NCBI GenBank assembly: GCA_030180135.1
Contig: CM058230.1
Span: forward strand, 28,232,067-28,296,066
Direction of reading: 5' to 3'
DNA length: 64,000 nt
DNA from: Orychophragmus violaceus
Taxonomy: Eukaryota; Streptophyta; Magnoliopsida; Brassicales; Brassicaceae
Shown: positions 1 through 10,525 of the stretch, piece after piece
Position numbering within the stretch: position 1 is the first letter of the stretch
How the letters are laid out: every line of letters starts with the position of its first letter
Notes under the pieces: model-generated
Seen by the model: the letters and a program-made list of their open reading frames with translations, nothing else
What the model was told of the DNA's origin: nothing
The model's database searches: none
Made by a program: the position numbers and the translations under genes

Positions 1-154
1 TGTTTACCCTAAAGACCGTGTTTTCAAATCTTTTTAAAAGCTTTTGCGAATTTTTTTTTATAAGAAATGGCTACTTTGCGAAAGGACTTTTCAAACACCA
101 ATATATCACTGATTATCTCATGTTGTGACCTCACCCTCTCTCGTTTTATGTAGG

Positions 155-1362
155 ATGTCTTCTAACTCTAGTTTTGATTCTGGGTCCGAGTAAGATCCCA
201 GTCCTGTCAGCGTTCTACGCGCCTGTGCCTTAACTAGGAGGAGTGTTCCGCAACGCAGCAGTCAGAGGAGACGCCTCACGATAGGGACGCCAGACGTGAC
301 CCCAGGTGCCATTGCACCACCCACCTTGTACCTCATAGGTAGACCCGTGCTTCCATCAGTGACAGTTGATTCAGTTTCGATACCATCGAGAGGGAGAGGC
401 CAACCACGGAAGACGCCCATAGGTGTCCCGTCAATATCGGCGAACCCTATGGATGCACCTAGTGTTAGGAGACCTGGGAAGGAGCCAGCAGTGGAGGAGG
501 GTTACCCTGAGCCGCCAACACATGTTTGTTTCATGACTGTGAGACTCCCAGCCCCGTATGACCTACCTTACCCGGAGTTTGGACCAAAGTCGATCCTGCA
601 AGAGGACGACATCCCAGGAGCAGCGACAGTGGGGCCCTGGGCGCAGGCACCCCCACGAGATGTACCCCGACCTTTCCAGATGGTTTGAATGAGCATTGAG
701 GAATACTTGCAGCAGTTCATCTGGGACGCATGTCGTACTTACACCCGATCACCGACGCACATGATGTCTATGTTCATGGATGAACTTTTGCCGGAGATCC
801 GTCAGGGGATGAAAGATCGTAGAGAGTTTGGGGAGTATATCTTAGTGATGATGGCTGCTCGCTATACAGTCTGTGCTGAGGAACCAGATGGACTTGGTCT
901 ACAGACAGCGGGTGAGAGAGAGGAACCAAAGGGATAAGGCCATCAGACAACAAGTGATGGCAGAGCAGCATATTGCGTGGGACCTTGAGCAGAGGCTAAT
1001 ACAGCAGCAGGAAGCCAAGGATTAAGAGTGGCTGAGGAAGCATCAGACTAATCGAGAGCGGGTACATGAGAGGTTGAGCCAGGAGCAGGCTAAGTGGGAA
1101 CGCGAGCAGAGGCTCAGGCAGCAGCAGGATGCCGTAGATCAGAAGTGGTTAGATCGCCACCGTGCTGTGCGTGAGGAGATGCAAGAGCAGGCTGCACAGA
1201 TGCAGACTGCAGAGATGCAGTAGCAGCCAGCAGTACCACCAGTGATCACCATTTCGGATTCGGAGCCGGATTCTGACCCGCAGGAGTACCAGAGCGATGC
1301 AGATCAGGTGTATCGAGGCGACATGGATCTTGAGTACCGCACTCGAGGATCACCTGGTGGTT
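155..1362 (+). pseudogene. Decayed ORF of unknown family with Gln/Glu-rich coiled coil
   Basis: I do not recognise this family. An ATG at 155 opens a frame beginning MSSNSSFDSGSE that is stopped by TAA at 191, stays open from 194 to the TGA at 686-688, and resumes at the ATG at 689. A frameshift near 900 moves the reading to another frame, which has further TAG stops near 1024 and 1221 and ends near 1362. The order is a Pro/Ser-rich N-terminus, a helical block (from about 689), a long Gln/Glu/Arg-rich segment with coiled-coil character (about 900-1220), and an acidic tail. No catalytic motif is visible. The neighbouring possible polypurine tract and LTR-like sequence at 1656-2170 suggest it is an extra ORF of an LTR retrotransposon; that is inference. 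The stops and frameshift show it is not functional as written. Confidence 0.5.
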
Positions 1363-1655
1363 AGAGTCAGGGGATTGGTGGATTTTTAGGTGTAGGGCAT
1401 AGTTATTCTTTTTAGTTGTTGGGATATTTTGTTTTGAGTTTTTCCGCGGTTTTCGCATAGCTGGTTTTTCTCCTATTTTATTTATTCAAACTATGTAGCC
1501 CTACACCATATATTATATTCATTCTTTTAACTTCCCGTGCCTTTCCCATTCGGACTTTCCATGGCACCAGTCTCTACACCCTGAGCGGAACGATACCCTT
1601 GAGTTCAGGAGTGACCGGGAAACCGTGCACATCAGAATTCGGGACGAATTCTTTT

Positions 1656-2175
1656 CAAGGGGAGAAAATTTGTAATGGCTCTGGCCCAACCAGATAATTT
1701 TTTTTTTTAGAAAATAAGAGAAAGCCCAAAAGCCATGCCCAAAACCTGCTTTCCTTTCCTTGACCTAGGGTTTTCCCATCTCTCATCCCTATAAATACGG
1801 GTCATCTACTTAAAAAAAACTCATCCTAAATTCTTTATGGCGAAGCCCTGTTGAGATCCAGAGTCATTCAAAGTCCCATCAGACCATCTCCACGTTTTTC
1901 TTCTTTCTTCTCACTCCATGTAACTCTCGAAAACAAGATCAAGGTTTTTAAAACCCAAAAAGGTTTTGATTTTTCCATAACTTCCAAAATACCCTGAATC
2001 CCAAAAAACCGAGCCCACCATCGTGACTAGCTCAACGAGACGAAGCCGGAGCCACTAGCCGTTCGCCGACACAATGCGGCACGCGCCCCCACGCGCCGGA
2101 GAGAAGTCGGGCGCGTGATATCCACGTGCGGCCACGCGCCGCCGAAGCTGCCCACGCGCCGCCGTCGCCGACCGA
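1656..2175 (+). mobile_element. Possible polypurine tract and truncated LTR of a Ty3/gypsy element
   Basis: The sequence AAGGGGAGAAAATT at about 1657-1670 is followed at 1671 by TGTAATGG, which resembles the polypurine tract/LTR junction of plant gypsy elements. A little upstream is 'gacgaattcttttcaagg', a phrase often found just before that junction in chromoviruses. A TATA-like TATAAATA at 1790-1797 would be the LTR promoter. Sequence from about 2030 to 2170 is GC-rich with repeated ACGCGCC words. The assumed LTR stops abruptly against LINE-derived sequence near 2180, and no partner LTR lies in the window, so the end coordinate is approximate and the call tentative. Confidence 0.35.
1790..1797 (+). 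promoter_or_regulatory. TATA-box-like motif in possible LTR
   Basis: TATAAATA sits about 120 bp inside the putative LTR start at 1671. This is a plausible place for an LTR core promoter. No transcript evidence is available. Confidence 0.3.
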
Positions 2176-2184
2176 AGCCAATGT

Positions 2185-2371
2185 TCTTGCTTTGTTTTTG
2201 AGACCATATTGATCCTTTCCTGATCAAAGAAGATTCTGTTGAAAGAATCCTCCATGTCAGCTTTAAAATGGAGACTGTATTTACCTTCTTCAAGGGTCTA
2301 ATACCAAGTCTGCCTTCTATTTTTAGTGTGCAGATTTCAGTCCAAGAAATTTTAGCCTTGTTTGAGTTCAA
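2185..2371 (-). pseudogene. LINE reverse transcriptase C-terminal fragment
   Basis: Read on the minus strand, this gives a peptide containing ISWTEIC, EGRLGIRPLKKVN and LIRKGSIWS. That pattern is typical of the stretch just after the reverse transcriptase core in plant LINE (L1/Ta11-type) ORF2 proteins. Only about 60 residues remain and there is no catalytic motif. A 19-bp word starting CAGTCCAAGAAATTTT occurs twice (2338-2356 and 2380-2398), so the fragment abuts the next LINE piece through a short direct repeat. The order (RNase H piece upstream of an RT piece on the minus strand) is opposite to a normal LINE, so the two belong to different insertions or the locus is rearranged. Confidence 0.55.
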
Positions 2372-2399
2372 GAGAGGTCCAGTCCAAGAAATTTTAGCA

Positions 2400-2761
2400 G
2401 AGCAAAGGCATTAGGTTTCTCCTTTTCAAGCCAATGAGTACAACAATCTAGAGAATAAGCTTTTCTATCCGTACACGTGTTTGCTTGTCTCACTTCGAAG
2501 GCAAACTGATGAGGCTTCAAACTTATTCTTATTCTACCAAGAGATCCACTTAGTTGTGTAGCATTGCAACCGAAACCACTCTTGAGGGTTGTTTATGGGT
2601 TGCACTAATTTATGAGAATCACTCTAAAAACTAAATTATCCAAGCAATTCATAGTTGAGAGAGAAATCGCTTCAGCTTGCAAGAAAGACTGAAGTTTTGG
2701 GTATGCTTTTGCTCCACACCAAAGAACATTGCCATTCTCATCTATTAACAACCATCCAATA
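2400..2761 (-). pseudogene. LINE-type RNase H domain, left part (interrupted by Tat element)
   Basis: On the minus strand the peptide from 2757 downward reads GIGWLLIDENGNVLWCGAKA followed by YPKLQSFLQAEA. This is the RVT_3/RNase H fold found at the end of plant LINE ORF2 and in related RNase H-like proteins. Its first strand, containing KCNTDAS, lies 27 kb away at 29935-30060. Joining the two across the CAATA target duplication restores the domain order, so the Tat element inserted in this domain. In-frame stops follow near 2600, so it was already decayed or decayed afterwards. It could be part of the same LINE lineage as 30272-31300. Confidence 0.6.
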
Positions 2762-3277
2762 TGTGGATCCTAAAACCCACACTCAGTTTTTAGAGTGTAT
2801 GAACGAGCTGATTTGTAAAGAAGGTGGGCTACATTCTTGGTTAAACGTAATCAACGAGCTAACAACAGTGAAAAGGTGGATTTAAATTGATTTAAAGTGT
2901 GTGAACAATAAAAACTCGAGCTACAGAGAGATTATGAGTCTTAATGCTAGGTCTAAGTATGAGTATGAATCATTCGATCCCTTTTCCATCCATCGAAGCC
3001 TCCTTTTATAGTCTTGATCTTCCCAACTGCTTTACCTGATTTCCGGAGTTAGCTCGAACCACTCGCAAGATTCCCGGGATCGTGTGCTCAACCCGTCTCC
3101 TCCTTCTTAGCCTACTGGTTGCTAACGGTTCAGATCGTCATCTTCCGAGCTCTACTCTGAGGTTGGAGCTTGCTTTGTCGAGTTGGGCTTGGGCGCGAGT
3201 GCATATGGGCCTGGTCGTCAAAGCTGGATGAATCCTTATCTAGCCAATTCTCTTGGGAGTGAATTTGGGCCCAAACA
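2762..3277 (-). repeat. Tat element 3' LTR
   Basis: 516 bp, starting TGTGGATCC and ending AAACA on the plus strand, matching 29408-29934 along its whole length. Relative to the element's minus-strand coding direction this is the downstream LTR. It is preceded outside by CAATA, the target duplication. Confidence 0.9.
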
Positions 3278-3300
3278 TTTGCCCCCAGCTCTTTAAGAGG
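3278..3300 (-). other. Polypurine tract of Tat element
   Basis: On the minus strand this reads CCTCTTAAAGAGCTGGGGGC plus AAA, immediately upstream of the 3' LTR. It fits the plus-strand primer position. A similar sequence flanks the LTR of the second Tat-like element at 48334-48352. Confidence 0.65.
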
Positions 3301-3804
3301 ACTCCCGAGCTTGAAGGGCGAGATCTTCTTGGGAAGGCCCACAGTCTTCTTGGATAAGGCTGAATCTGATAGTTTGAATCGCGCCAGAGATATTTGGATG
3401 ATTTGGCTTCTCGCATGCACCGTTGGATAGAGCGCATAAAGTAATCCCGCCAAAACGGGTGGCTGGGATGAGAGCGTGGTGCCAGTCGCGCGCGTATGCT
3501 GCGCGTAAGAAGATGCTCGCGTGATTTGACGGTTGCGATACGCGAGATTTGAAAAGATTTTTGGAGTCCCGAGGTTACGTCATTATGACGTCTTTATAAT
3601 CCACCTCCTCGTGAATCCACTCTCCAATACACAACCGCCGTCTACAAGGTAACTTCTCCACTTCTTCTTTATAGCGCTTGGTCCTTTTTTATCTTTACGC
3701 TTCTATCTCTGTCTCTTTTGCGGTTTTCTCTTACCTGTTTGCGAAAAGGAAAACTGCTTTCTTGAGATCTTTAGACGAAGTCGAAATCGAATCTAGCTGT
3801 GGTC

Positions 3805-6024
3805 AAAAAGGAAAAGCAGATGGTCGAAGAAGAGGAGTACGAGCACCCCATTCCGACTACGAAGGCGGAGGATATTGAGGGTTTGTACTCATCGTGCGGC
3901 GTGCCGAGGTCGGTGAAACTGAAGCTTCTTGATCCCGGGGAAACACCGGAATCGGTCAGGCCGGGTTATTGCTGTGCCTATAAGGCCTATTTCGAGAAAT
4001 GCAACCTGGTCTTTCCGATTCCTCGCCTTCTGCTGGATGTACTAGGCGAACTTGGGATGGCGCTTCCGCAGCTAACCCCAAACTTCATCCGCTACCTCAT
4101 CGGCCTGTTGGTTAGGGCCCGAGAGGAGGGGGTTCCGTTCGATTTGTCTATTCTTCACGATTTGTGCTCTATCAAACATAACTCGGCGACGGGACTCTTT
4201 TACCTCTCTCCTCGGAGGAGTTTTTTGGTCTTGGTGGCGGTGCCGAACCGGGAGGATCGTTGGAGAGAGCGGCCCATCAAGTTCAAGCTCGACCGTCATT
4301 CAATCGGAGATTACGATCCCTCAAAATCGCGACCGAGTGGTCGGAGTCTGTTGGTTAGATATAGTATTTAGCTAGGGTTTCTTCTATTGCATGTCGGTTT
4401 CGGCCTTATCCGAAGATATTTGAGCGTTTATTTTTCAATGTTTGCAGAGATCCCAGAGAGGTTTGGAATAACTCCCGCGATCAGGAGATTAGCAGACGTT
4501 CTCGGCTCCCGAGACGTGCTCTGGACCTCTTTTAATTTCGACAGAGTAAAGCGCGCACTCGAGCTTCCAGAGGCAATAAAGCCATTGGAAACTCGTCCTG
4601 CTCCGACCCTTATCGGTGAGTGTATACACGCTCTTTTCTTTTACAGCCTGGGTGCGAGTCTCAACTTTTTTTTTGTTTTACAGCTTCCCGAGAACACTCG
4701 TTTTCCGAAGCCACTTCGTCGAGTACGACTCAACCGAAGAATAAGATGAGGAGACGTCCCACCGTTCGCGAGTCATCCAAGAGGCCTTCTGCGAAGGCGA
4801 CGTCTAGCGGTTACGCGCCTATCCGTGCTGGTCAGCTAAGCGACGCTTTAGCCGGTGCTATTAACGATGGGAGGTCTGGAGGCGTTCCTCCGCCGCCTCC
4901 GCATCGGGACACGGAGTCTGGGAAGGGAACGGAAGTTGTACGCCCCGACCAAGTGATTCATCTGAGTTCCAGGGCCACCAGAAGTGATTCCTCGGTGCAG
5001 CCCTTGAACAAGAAGCCTCGATATGAAAAGGAGGCAACTGCTGGGTCGGGTTCGTCGCATGCTTTGGGGTCCAAACCATTTCATTGGAAGTTTGACCACA
5101 CGAAGGATTTCCCGATCACGGATGATCCTGACGGACTCGCTCATTCGCTCCGTCATTGCAAGGCCGCTGGGTGTTCTCTTCCTTCGGTGTAGAACCTGAT
5201 AGGCCGGGAGTTGTACGTCAAGGCGATGACTGCTAAGGGAAAGGTAGTTCTTCGGGCTTTTATTTCCTTTTTCCTTTCCTGTCCTCCTTTTTAAATGCTG
5301 GCTTTCTGTTTCAGGCTTTGGAGGCGGACAACCAGCTCACGGCCTTTTATGAGCAGAGTCTCAGGTATGTCCCTCGTCAGGAGGAGCCGAGCAAGCTCAG
5401 AGTGTCGTGCATCAGTTGACCACGAGCCTCAAGGGTTGCCAAGAGGAGATGAAGCGTTGCGAGGCCCAGCTTAACGTTTTGAAGTCCGAGCGCTCGGTTG
5501 CTGTGGAGAGGACGATCACTCTGGAGAAGCAAACCAAGGAACTCCTTGAGAAGGCTGAGACTGCGATCCGCTCGGCCAGGCATGACGGAATGAGGATCAG
5601 GGATGTCCACTACTACGACATGTTCGAAGCTCATAAGGACAAGTTTGAGAGGAAGAAGAAAGAAACGGACTGCGAGATGAAAGTCCAGGAAGTGGAGGCC
5701 AATATCGAGCTGATAAACCTTCTGCAAAGTGGGGTGACTACTCTCGAGGAGGAACTTCCCAAGCTGTTAGAGCAGAGGGAGACTTTTGCGAAGGAGTTCG
5801 AAGCCGCACAGGTTTCTGACTTCTCTCTGAGTGCCGAGCTGCGTGCCATCCCTCAGATCTCAGATGATTCGGTGATGCGCGGGGCTCGCTCTACGGGATT
5901 CAACGAGTTTGGATCAAACGTTGAAATGATGGCAGGAGCTGCAAGTACCGGGACGAATCAAGCGGCCGAGATCGGAGTCCAGGAGAAGCAAGGTGGTGAA
6001 GCTGGTGGTGAGGAGCAGGATTGA
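3805..6024 (+). pseudogene. Antisense extra ORF of Tat element (putative gypsy-type transposon protein), spliced
   Basis: This gene lies antisense to gag-pol between integrase and the 3' LTR. The N-terminal part contains NLVFPIPRLLLDVLGELG and PQLTPNFIRYLIGLL, which I recognise as the 'putative gypsy type transposon' (Transposase_28-like) domain of Tat antisense ORFs. The rest is a Ser/Pro-rich linker and a C-terminal coiled coil (about 5407-5810) ending in an acidic Gly/Glu tail. GT-AG introns fit at about 4354-4447, 4616-4683 and 5244-5314; the phases agree across the second (ATC G|CT TCC). Damage: a 1-base frameshift near 4322, a TAG at 5190-5192 and a frame change near 5400. The first coding triplet after the upstream TAG is ACG, so the start codon is uncertain; the first ATG is 3844. 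The molecular function of this family is unknown to me. Confidence 0.65.
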
Positions 6025-6861
6025 TGACTGCTCCTTTAAAGTTTTAATCTTTTTTTGGAATTCCCTAAAGCCCCCTTTCGGGCTAAAGTCGAACTCTTTT
6101 TAATTTTGCTTTTGGTGTTGCCCGGAAGGGCTTTTATCCGTAACTCTTTTTGGCTCGGGTGAGCCTTTTAAGGCAAGCTTTTATGTTTATGTTTTGTTTG
6201 AGCTTGGATCTTATGTTAGCAAAATATCGAGGTTCGCTTATGCGTTGCTAGTTTGCAAGTTGAACCTTCGGGTCGCGGAGTAGAACTTCTTAGTTTGTTG
6301 CTTAGTTTGGCAAAACGTTCTTTGTGTTTTAGAGTTCGTTTTTCGACTTAGCGCCCTTTTTAGTTCGCTATGGTTCGGATACCTGTTTAACCCGTGCGGA
6401 GCTGTTTAGGGGTTTACTTCCGAGTATGTTTGCGAGTTGCGGGCTTTGAAAGATTACTCTGGAGAGATCTTCTGGAGTTATAGTTCACGAGACACTTAAG
6501 ATTTTAAGACTTAGCGTATTTGCGAAGTAGCACTTGTGTAAAGTAAGACTTTGTTTGACATGTACTTTGGAGTTTGCTAAGGTTTCAAGACTTAGTGAAT
6601 TTGTAATAGCTTGTGTTGGCTGTAATGAAGCTTGATAGGGATTCGAAGCGATATGTAATGAAAAATTCCATTAATGTACACTCCAGAGTTTACATTGATG
6701 TATTGGGTGATAACCATGTACTCCCCCCCCCCCCCCGAAAAACGAAAAGGTAGATGAAAGAATTTTAGGTTTTTGGGTGGAGTGGCTGCACTCGAGGTTC
6801 GAGCTGCCTACGTACCCTGCTAAGGGATCAAGCCTAACGTAGTTCGATTTTTGGTGAGTAC
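6025..6861. other. Tat spacer between antisense ORF and integrase
   Basis: This 0.8-kb stretch has no supportable gene. It holds a 14-base C run at 6723-6736 and T-rich transcript-like sequence after the antisense ORF stop. The two convergent genes (antisense ORF from the left, pol from the right) would both end here, so it probably contains two 3' untranslated regions. Confidence 0.5.
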
Positions 6862-8289
6862 TCAAGAGTTGTATAGCTTGAGGTTCATGGTGTTCCATGG
6901 CCTCTTCACGGGTACTCCGTTTTTGAATTTCATGAGCTTGTAGACGCCGTCGCGGACTATCTTGTTGACTTTGTAGGGTCCTTCCCAGTTGGTCCCGAGC
7001 TTCCCGACGCCTGGCTCTCTGGTGTTTCCGTAGACTTTGCGTAATACTAGATCTCCCACGATAAACTTCTGAGGTCGGACTCTGGAGTTGTAGTATCGGG
7101 AAGTTTCTTGCTGATAGTTTTGCATTCGTATTAGCGCTTGGTCCCGTTGTTCCTCGATCATGTCTAGACGATCTCGGAGCATTTGTTCATTTAGTTCCTC
7201 GTGTCTCGGGCTCAAAGCCCTTCTGATAGTTGGAACTGATACCTCTGCAGGGACCACTGCCTCCATCCCGTATGCTAACGAGAATGGAGTTTCACCAGTC
7301 GCGCTGTGAGGTGTTGTGCGGGAGGCCCATAGGACTCCCGGTAGCTCCTAAGATCATGTAGACTTCTTAGAGTCGAGTTTCTTCTTGAGGCTCTTGAGCA
7401 GTGTTTTGTTCGCAGCTTCCGCTTGACCATTTCCCTGAGGATACCTCGGGGTCGAAGTGGTCAGGCGTATCTTCCAAGTTTTATAGAAATTCCTGAAAGC
7501 TCGGGAGATAAACTGCAAACCGTTGTCAGTTACTATTTCATAGGGAAGCCCGTGTCGGCAGACTATATGTTCCCAGATGAAGTGTCGCACTTCGATTTCT
7601 TTAGTCTGCTGGTAGGCCTTAGCCTCTATCCACTTAGTGAAGTAGTCAGTTAGTACCAGGAGATACTTTAGTTGCTTTGGTCCTGACGCAACGAGAGGAC
7701 CTACTATGTCCATCGACCATCTCATGAAGGGGTATGGTGCAAAGATCGAGGACAGTTTTTCCGCAGGCTGGTGGATAATTGGTGCATGCCTTTGGCATTT
7801 ATCGCATAGCCTGGTGTAGTTCTCGCAGTCTGCGATCATAATCTGCCAGAAGAACCCTTGTCTTTTGATGCGGATAGCTAGGGCTCGTCCTCCGGAGTGG
7901 CTGCCGCAGGTACCTTCGTGGGTGTTTCCCATTACGGCGAGAGCTTCCACAGCATGCACACACCGCAGGTAGGGTTCCGCAGTACTGCGTTTGAATAGGT
8001 TATCGTTGATTATGCAGTACCGGGCGCTTCGGGCTTTGAGCTTTCTGGCTTGCCATTTGTCGTCCGGGACTTGGCCGAGCCGGATGTAGTTTAGGATTGG
8101 CTCTCTCCAATCCGGCCTGTTCAAGAATTCCGCGTCCGGTTCTTCGGTTTCCGGCTCGGATTCCTCCTCTTCGGCTGGAGGTTCGAGAATTTGCCGACCA
8201 CTACGGAGACCGATATCATAGACTTCGGAATCCTTCGACGCTGTTTCCGTCCGAGCTTCGAACTCCGGAGCTCTCGTTGGGATTTCCGT
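6862..8289 (-). pseudogene. Tat pol: linker and integrase
   Basis: Read leftwards, an acidic linker (8125-8289) is followed by an integrase. The zinc-binding HHCC module is visible around THEGTCGSHSGG and DCENYTRLCDKCQ. The catalytic core has D in WSMDIVGPL, D in VTDNGLQFIS and E in PQGNGQAEAANKT. A C-terminal GPY/F-type module (WEGPYKVNKI) comes close to the end. The frame is continuous with the RNase H region upstream. It is broken only by in-frame stops: TAG at 8287-8289 at the upstream edge, and TGA plus TAG near 7346-7354, where the family normally has Trp and another sense codon. Integrase would join element cDNA to the host chromosome; this copy is dead because of the stops, although every catalytic residue remains. 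Confidence 0.85.
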
Positions 8290-9148
8290 CTATACCGAAG
8301 GAGATGTGGTGGACTGTTCTGCAGCATGTGCCTTGAGTGCCACGTCGATGCTTGGTTTGTTTATCCCTTCGACGGGTATGATTCTTTTGATCTTGGGGTC
8401 AGACGTTGAGGCTAATGCTGCCAGAGCGTCGGCGGAGGAATTTTCCCCTCGGGGTATTCTCTCGAGTGTGAAGTTTTCCAACTGGTTCGCCAACTCGTGG
8501 GCTACCTTGACGTATGCCTCCATGCGCTCATCTTTAGTCTAATATTCGCCGTGGTACTGTCTTGTGACTAACTATGAGTCGTTGTAGGCGTGGACTTCGC
8601 GTTCTCCGATCCCGATCGCGAGTCGGAGTCCAGTGATGAGCGCTTCATATTCGGCTTCATTGTTGGAGGCGCTGAAGCCGAGTCTGAAGGATTGCTCCAT
8701 TACCTCTCCCGTAGGAGTTATGAGTTTTATTCCTACTCCGGATACGTGCTTGGACGAGGCTCCGTCTACGTAGAGAGTCCAATATTTGTTCTGATTTTCC
8801 CCCTCCGAGGTCGTAGTTGGGAGCTCAATTATGAAGTCCGCTAGGACTTGTGCTTTGGCGCTCGTTTTGGTGCGATACTCGATGTCGTATTCGCTTAGTT
8901 TGATCGCCCACTTGGCTAGCCTACCGGATTGACTCGGACTGTGGAGTATAGTCCGTATAGGCTGTGATGTCATCACTACGATGGCGTGCGAATGGATGTA
9001 CGGCCTCAGTTTTCTGGCTGCCATTACTACCGCGAGCGCGAGTTTTTCCATTGCTGGATACCTCTTCTCTGCGTCTATGAGCGTTTTGCTTACATAGTAT
9101 ATGGGTTTTTGCTCTTTCTGTTCCTCACGAACCAGGACTGCGCTCACC
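8290..9148 (-). pseudogene. Tat pol: RT-associated RNase H C-part and second (archaeal-type) RNase H
   Basis: The right-hand end (9148 down to about 8830) is the end of the RT-linked RNase H, with KPIYYVSKTLIDAEKRYPAM and the connection motif. After the linker IIELPTTTSEGE comes a second RNase H: YVDGASSKHVSGVGIKL, NNEAEYEALITGL, and at the end ADALAALAS. The D-E-D pattern is as in archaeal/plant-type RNase H1. Two RNase H domains in tandem are the mark of the Tat clade. In-frame TAG codons at about 8569-8571 and 8536-8538 stand where Gln is expected, and the frame is otherwise open. At 9148 the domain is cut by the Athila complex and continues at 18099. Confidence 0.85.
9089..9148. repeat. 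60-bp flank copy, left side of Athila complex
   Basis: This 60-bp piece of Tat pol is repeated at 18040-18099 with two mismatches. An LTR element should duplicate only 5 bp of target, so this long duplication is not a normal target-site duplication. It is discussed as a finding. Confidence 0.85.
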
Positions 9149-10292
9149 TGATATACCATGGATTTTAGGGTTTTTAACCATGGTATATATCTTGGTTATC
9201 GAGTCTTTCTATGTGTTTTGGAGTCTTTTCAGGTGTTTTACAGGTTTAAGGACATTTGGAGCCTAATTGGACGTTCTGGAAGCATTTGGAGCAATTCTGC
9301 ACTATTTAGAGACTTCACAGAGTTCACTGGCTGCGTTTTCGCCTTGCAACGGTCGTTGCAGTTATGCGCCCAAAAATCTACATTTTAGAGAAATTACAGT
9401 TTTTGCCCAGAAACTTCCCAGACTTGCAAAAAGGCCCCAAGATGTGTTTTAGACTATATATTAGGGTTTTTAGCTACTTGTTTAGGCTACGCTTTACTTA
9501 CGCTTTATTTTATTTTCAGAGAGAGTTAGGGGCTGATCATGATCTCGAAAGAGAGAGGATTTTGAACCCCAGTTCTTTATTTGATTTTATAATATTTGGT
9601 TTTCTATTCATGATGTTTTCTGTCTCGATGAACATGTCTGAGTAGATTACCTGTTAAGTTTACGGATTCTCATTAGGGATTTCATGGAATTATAGGTTAA
9701 TCAATCTGTAGGGATTCATACTTTCTAGTTCTTTGTCTAGGATTGTTTTTAATGCTTGATCTGAATTGGCCAATTAGATTATTGATGTTAGGTTGATTGA
9801 TGCAACGATAGTTGATTAATTAGCTAGAAAGAACCTAGATGAGCAATTGAATTACTCGCAAAGGAATTTGGTTTAATTAGATTGTGAACATATCGAACTT
9901 GGAATTAAAGCTGGTTTAATCTGTTAGTAATTGCAAAAGAATTTGGATTGCTGCACTTAGACTTAGAGAATTCTCGCAACGACAGTTGGTTAATTCTATA
10001 TCTGTGTTTGAGTTCTAGAACAGTTCTTAATTAGATCCTGATTGATTGATTGCATGTGTTTCTGATTTCCTGAGAACTCCCTAGACTTAACGCTTCGCTT
10101 CCTTGCTCACAAACTCGTTATTTACTTTTTGCCTGCTTTTTAGTTTCTCATCATATTTGCTTTCTCCTAGTTTAATCTTTTCTGTTCTTAATCTATCGTT
10201 GACCGGAGTCCCTGTGGATTCGATACCCTAAGTACTACAACTACATTACTGTGCACTTGCAGTTAGTATAGGGATTAATTCTTGACCTATCA
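9149..10292 (+). repeat. Athila LTR1
   Basis: 1144 bp beginning TGATATACCATGG and ending GACCTATCA, followed by the primer site. It contains a GCAACGGTCGTTGC palindrome near 9347-9360, related to the recurrent motif of this family. Confidence 0.9.
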
Positions 10293-10298
10293 AGTTTT

Positions 10299-10317
10299 TG
10301 GCGCCGTTGCCGGGGAC
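10299..10317 (+). other. Primer-binding site, tRNA-Asp type
   Basis: TGGCGCCGTTGCCGGGGAC complements the 3' end of plant tRNA-Asp and lies six bases after LTR1, as in other Athila elements. Confidence 0.85.
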
Positions 10318-10434
10318 TCTTTTGAGTCCTCGATAGATTTGAACTTAGGGTTTAGACTAGGTTTTTCGTTTTTGTTTTTGTTTACTAATTTTTTCTTTTC
10401 TTCTTTTTCTTGCGTTTCAGGTACTCCTGTAATC

Positions 10435-10521
10435 GCTCTGCATCGATCGACACGGTCCTGTGTGTCGATCGTCACATCTTCGCACTTGCATCGATCGACA
10501 CTGTTGTGCATCGATCGACAC
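10435..10521 (+). repeat. Array of four GTGTCGATCGACAC-type palindromes
   Basis: Four copies of the CATCGATCGACAC / GTGTCGATCGTCAC motif lie in about 85 bp of leader, with starts 20-27 bp apart. The same motif recurs in the other Athila copies. Confidence 0.85.
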
Positions 10522-10525
10522 TACG

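Noticed and set aside
9158..9388. Open frames repeated at 9158-9388 and 13120-13350
   Set aside because: They lie wholly inside Athila LTR1 and LTR2 and are alike only because the LTRs are copies; no protein family is recognisable.
10435..10521. CRISPR-like spaced repeats
   Set aside because: The repeats are short palindromes with about 7-base intervals in eukaryotic LTR elements; no spacers or cas genes.
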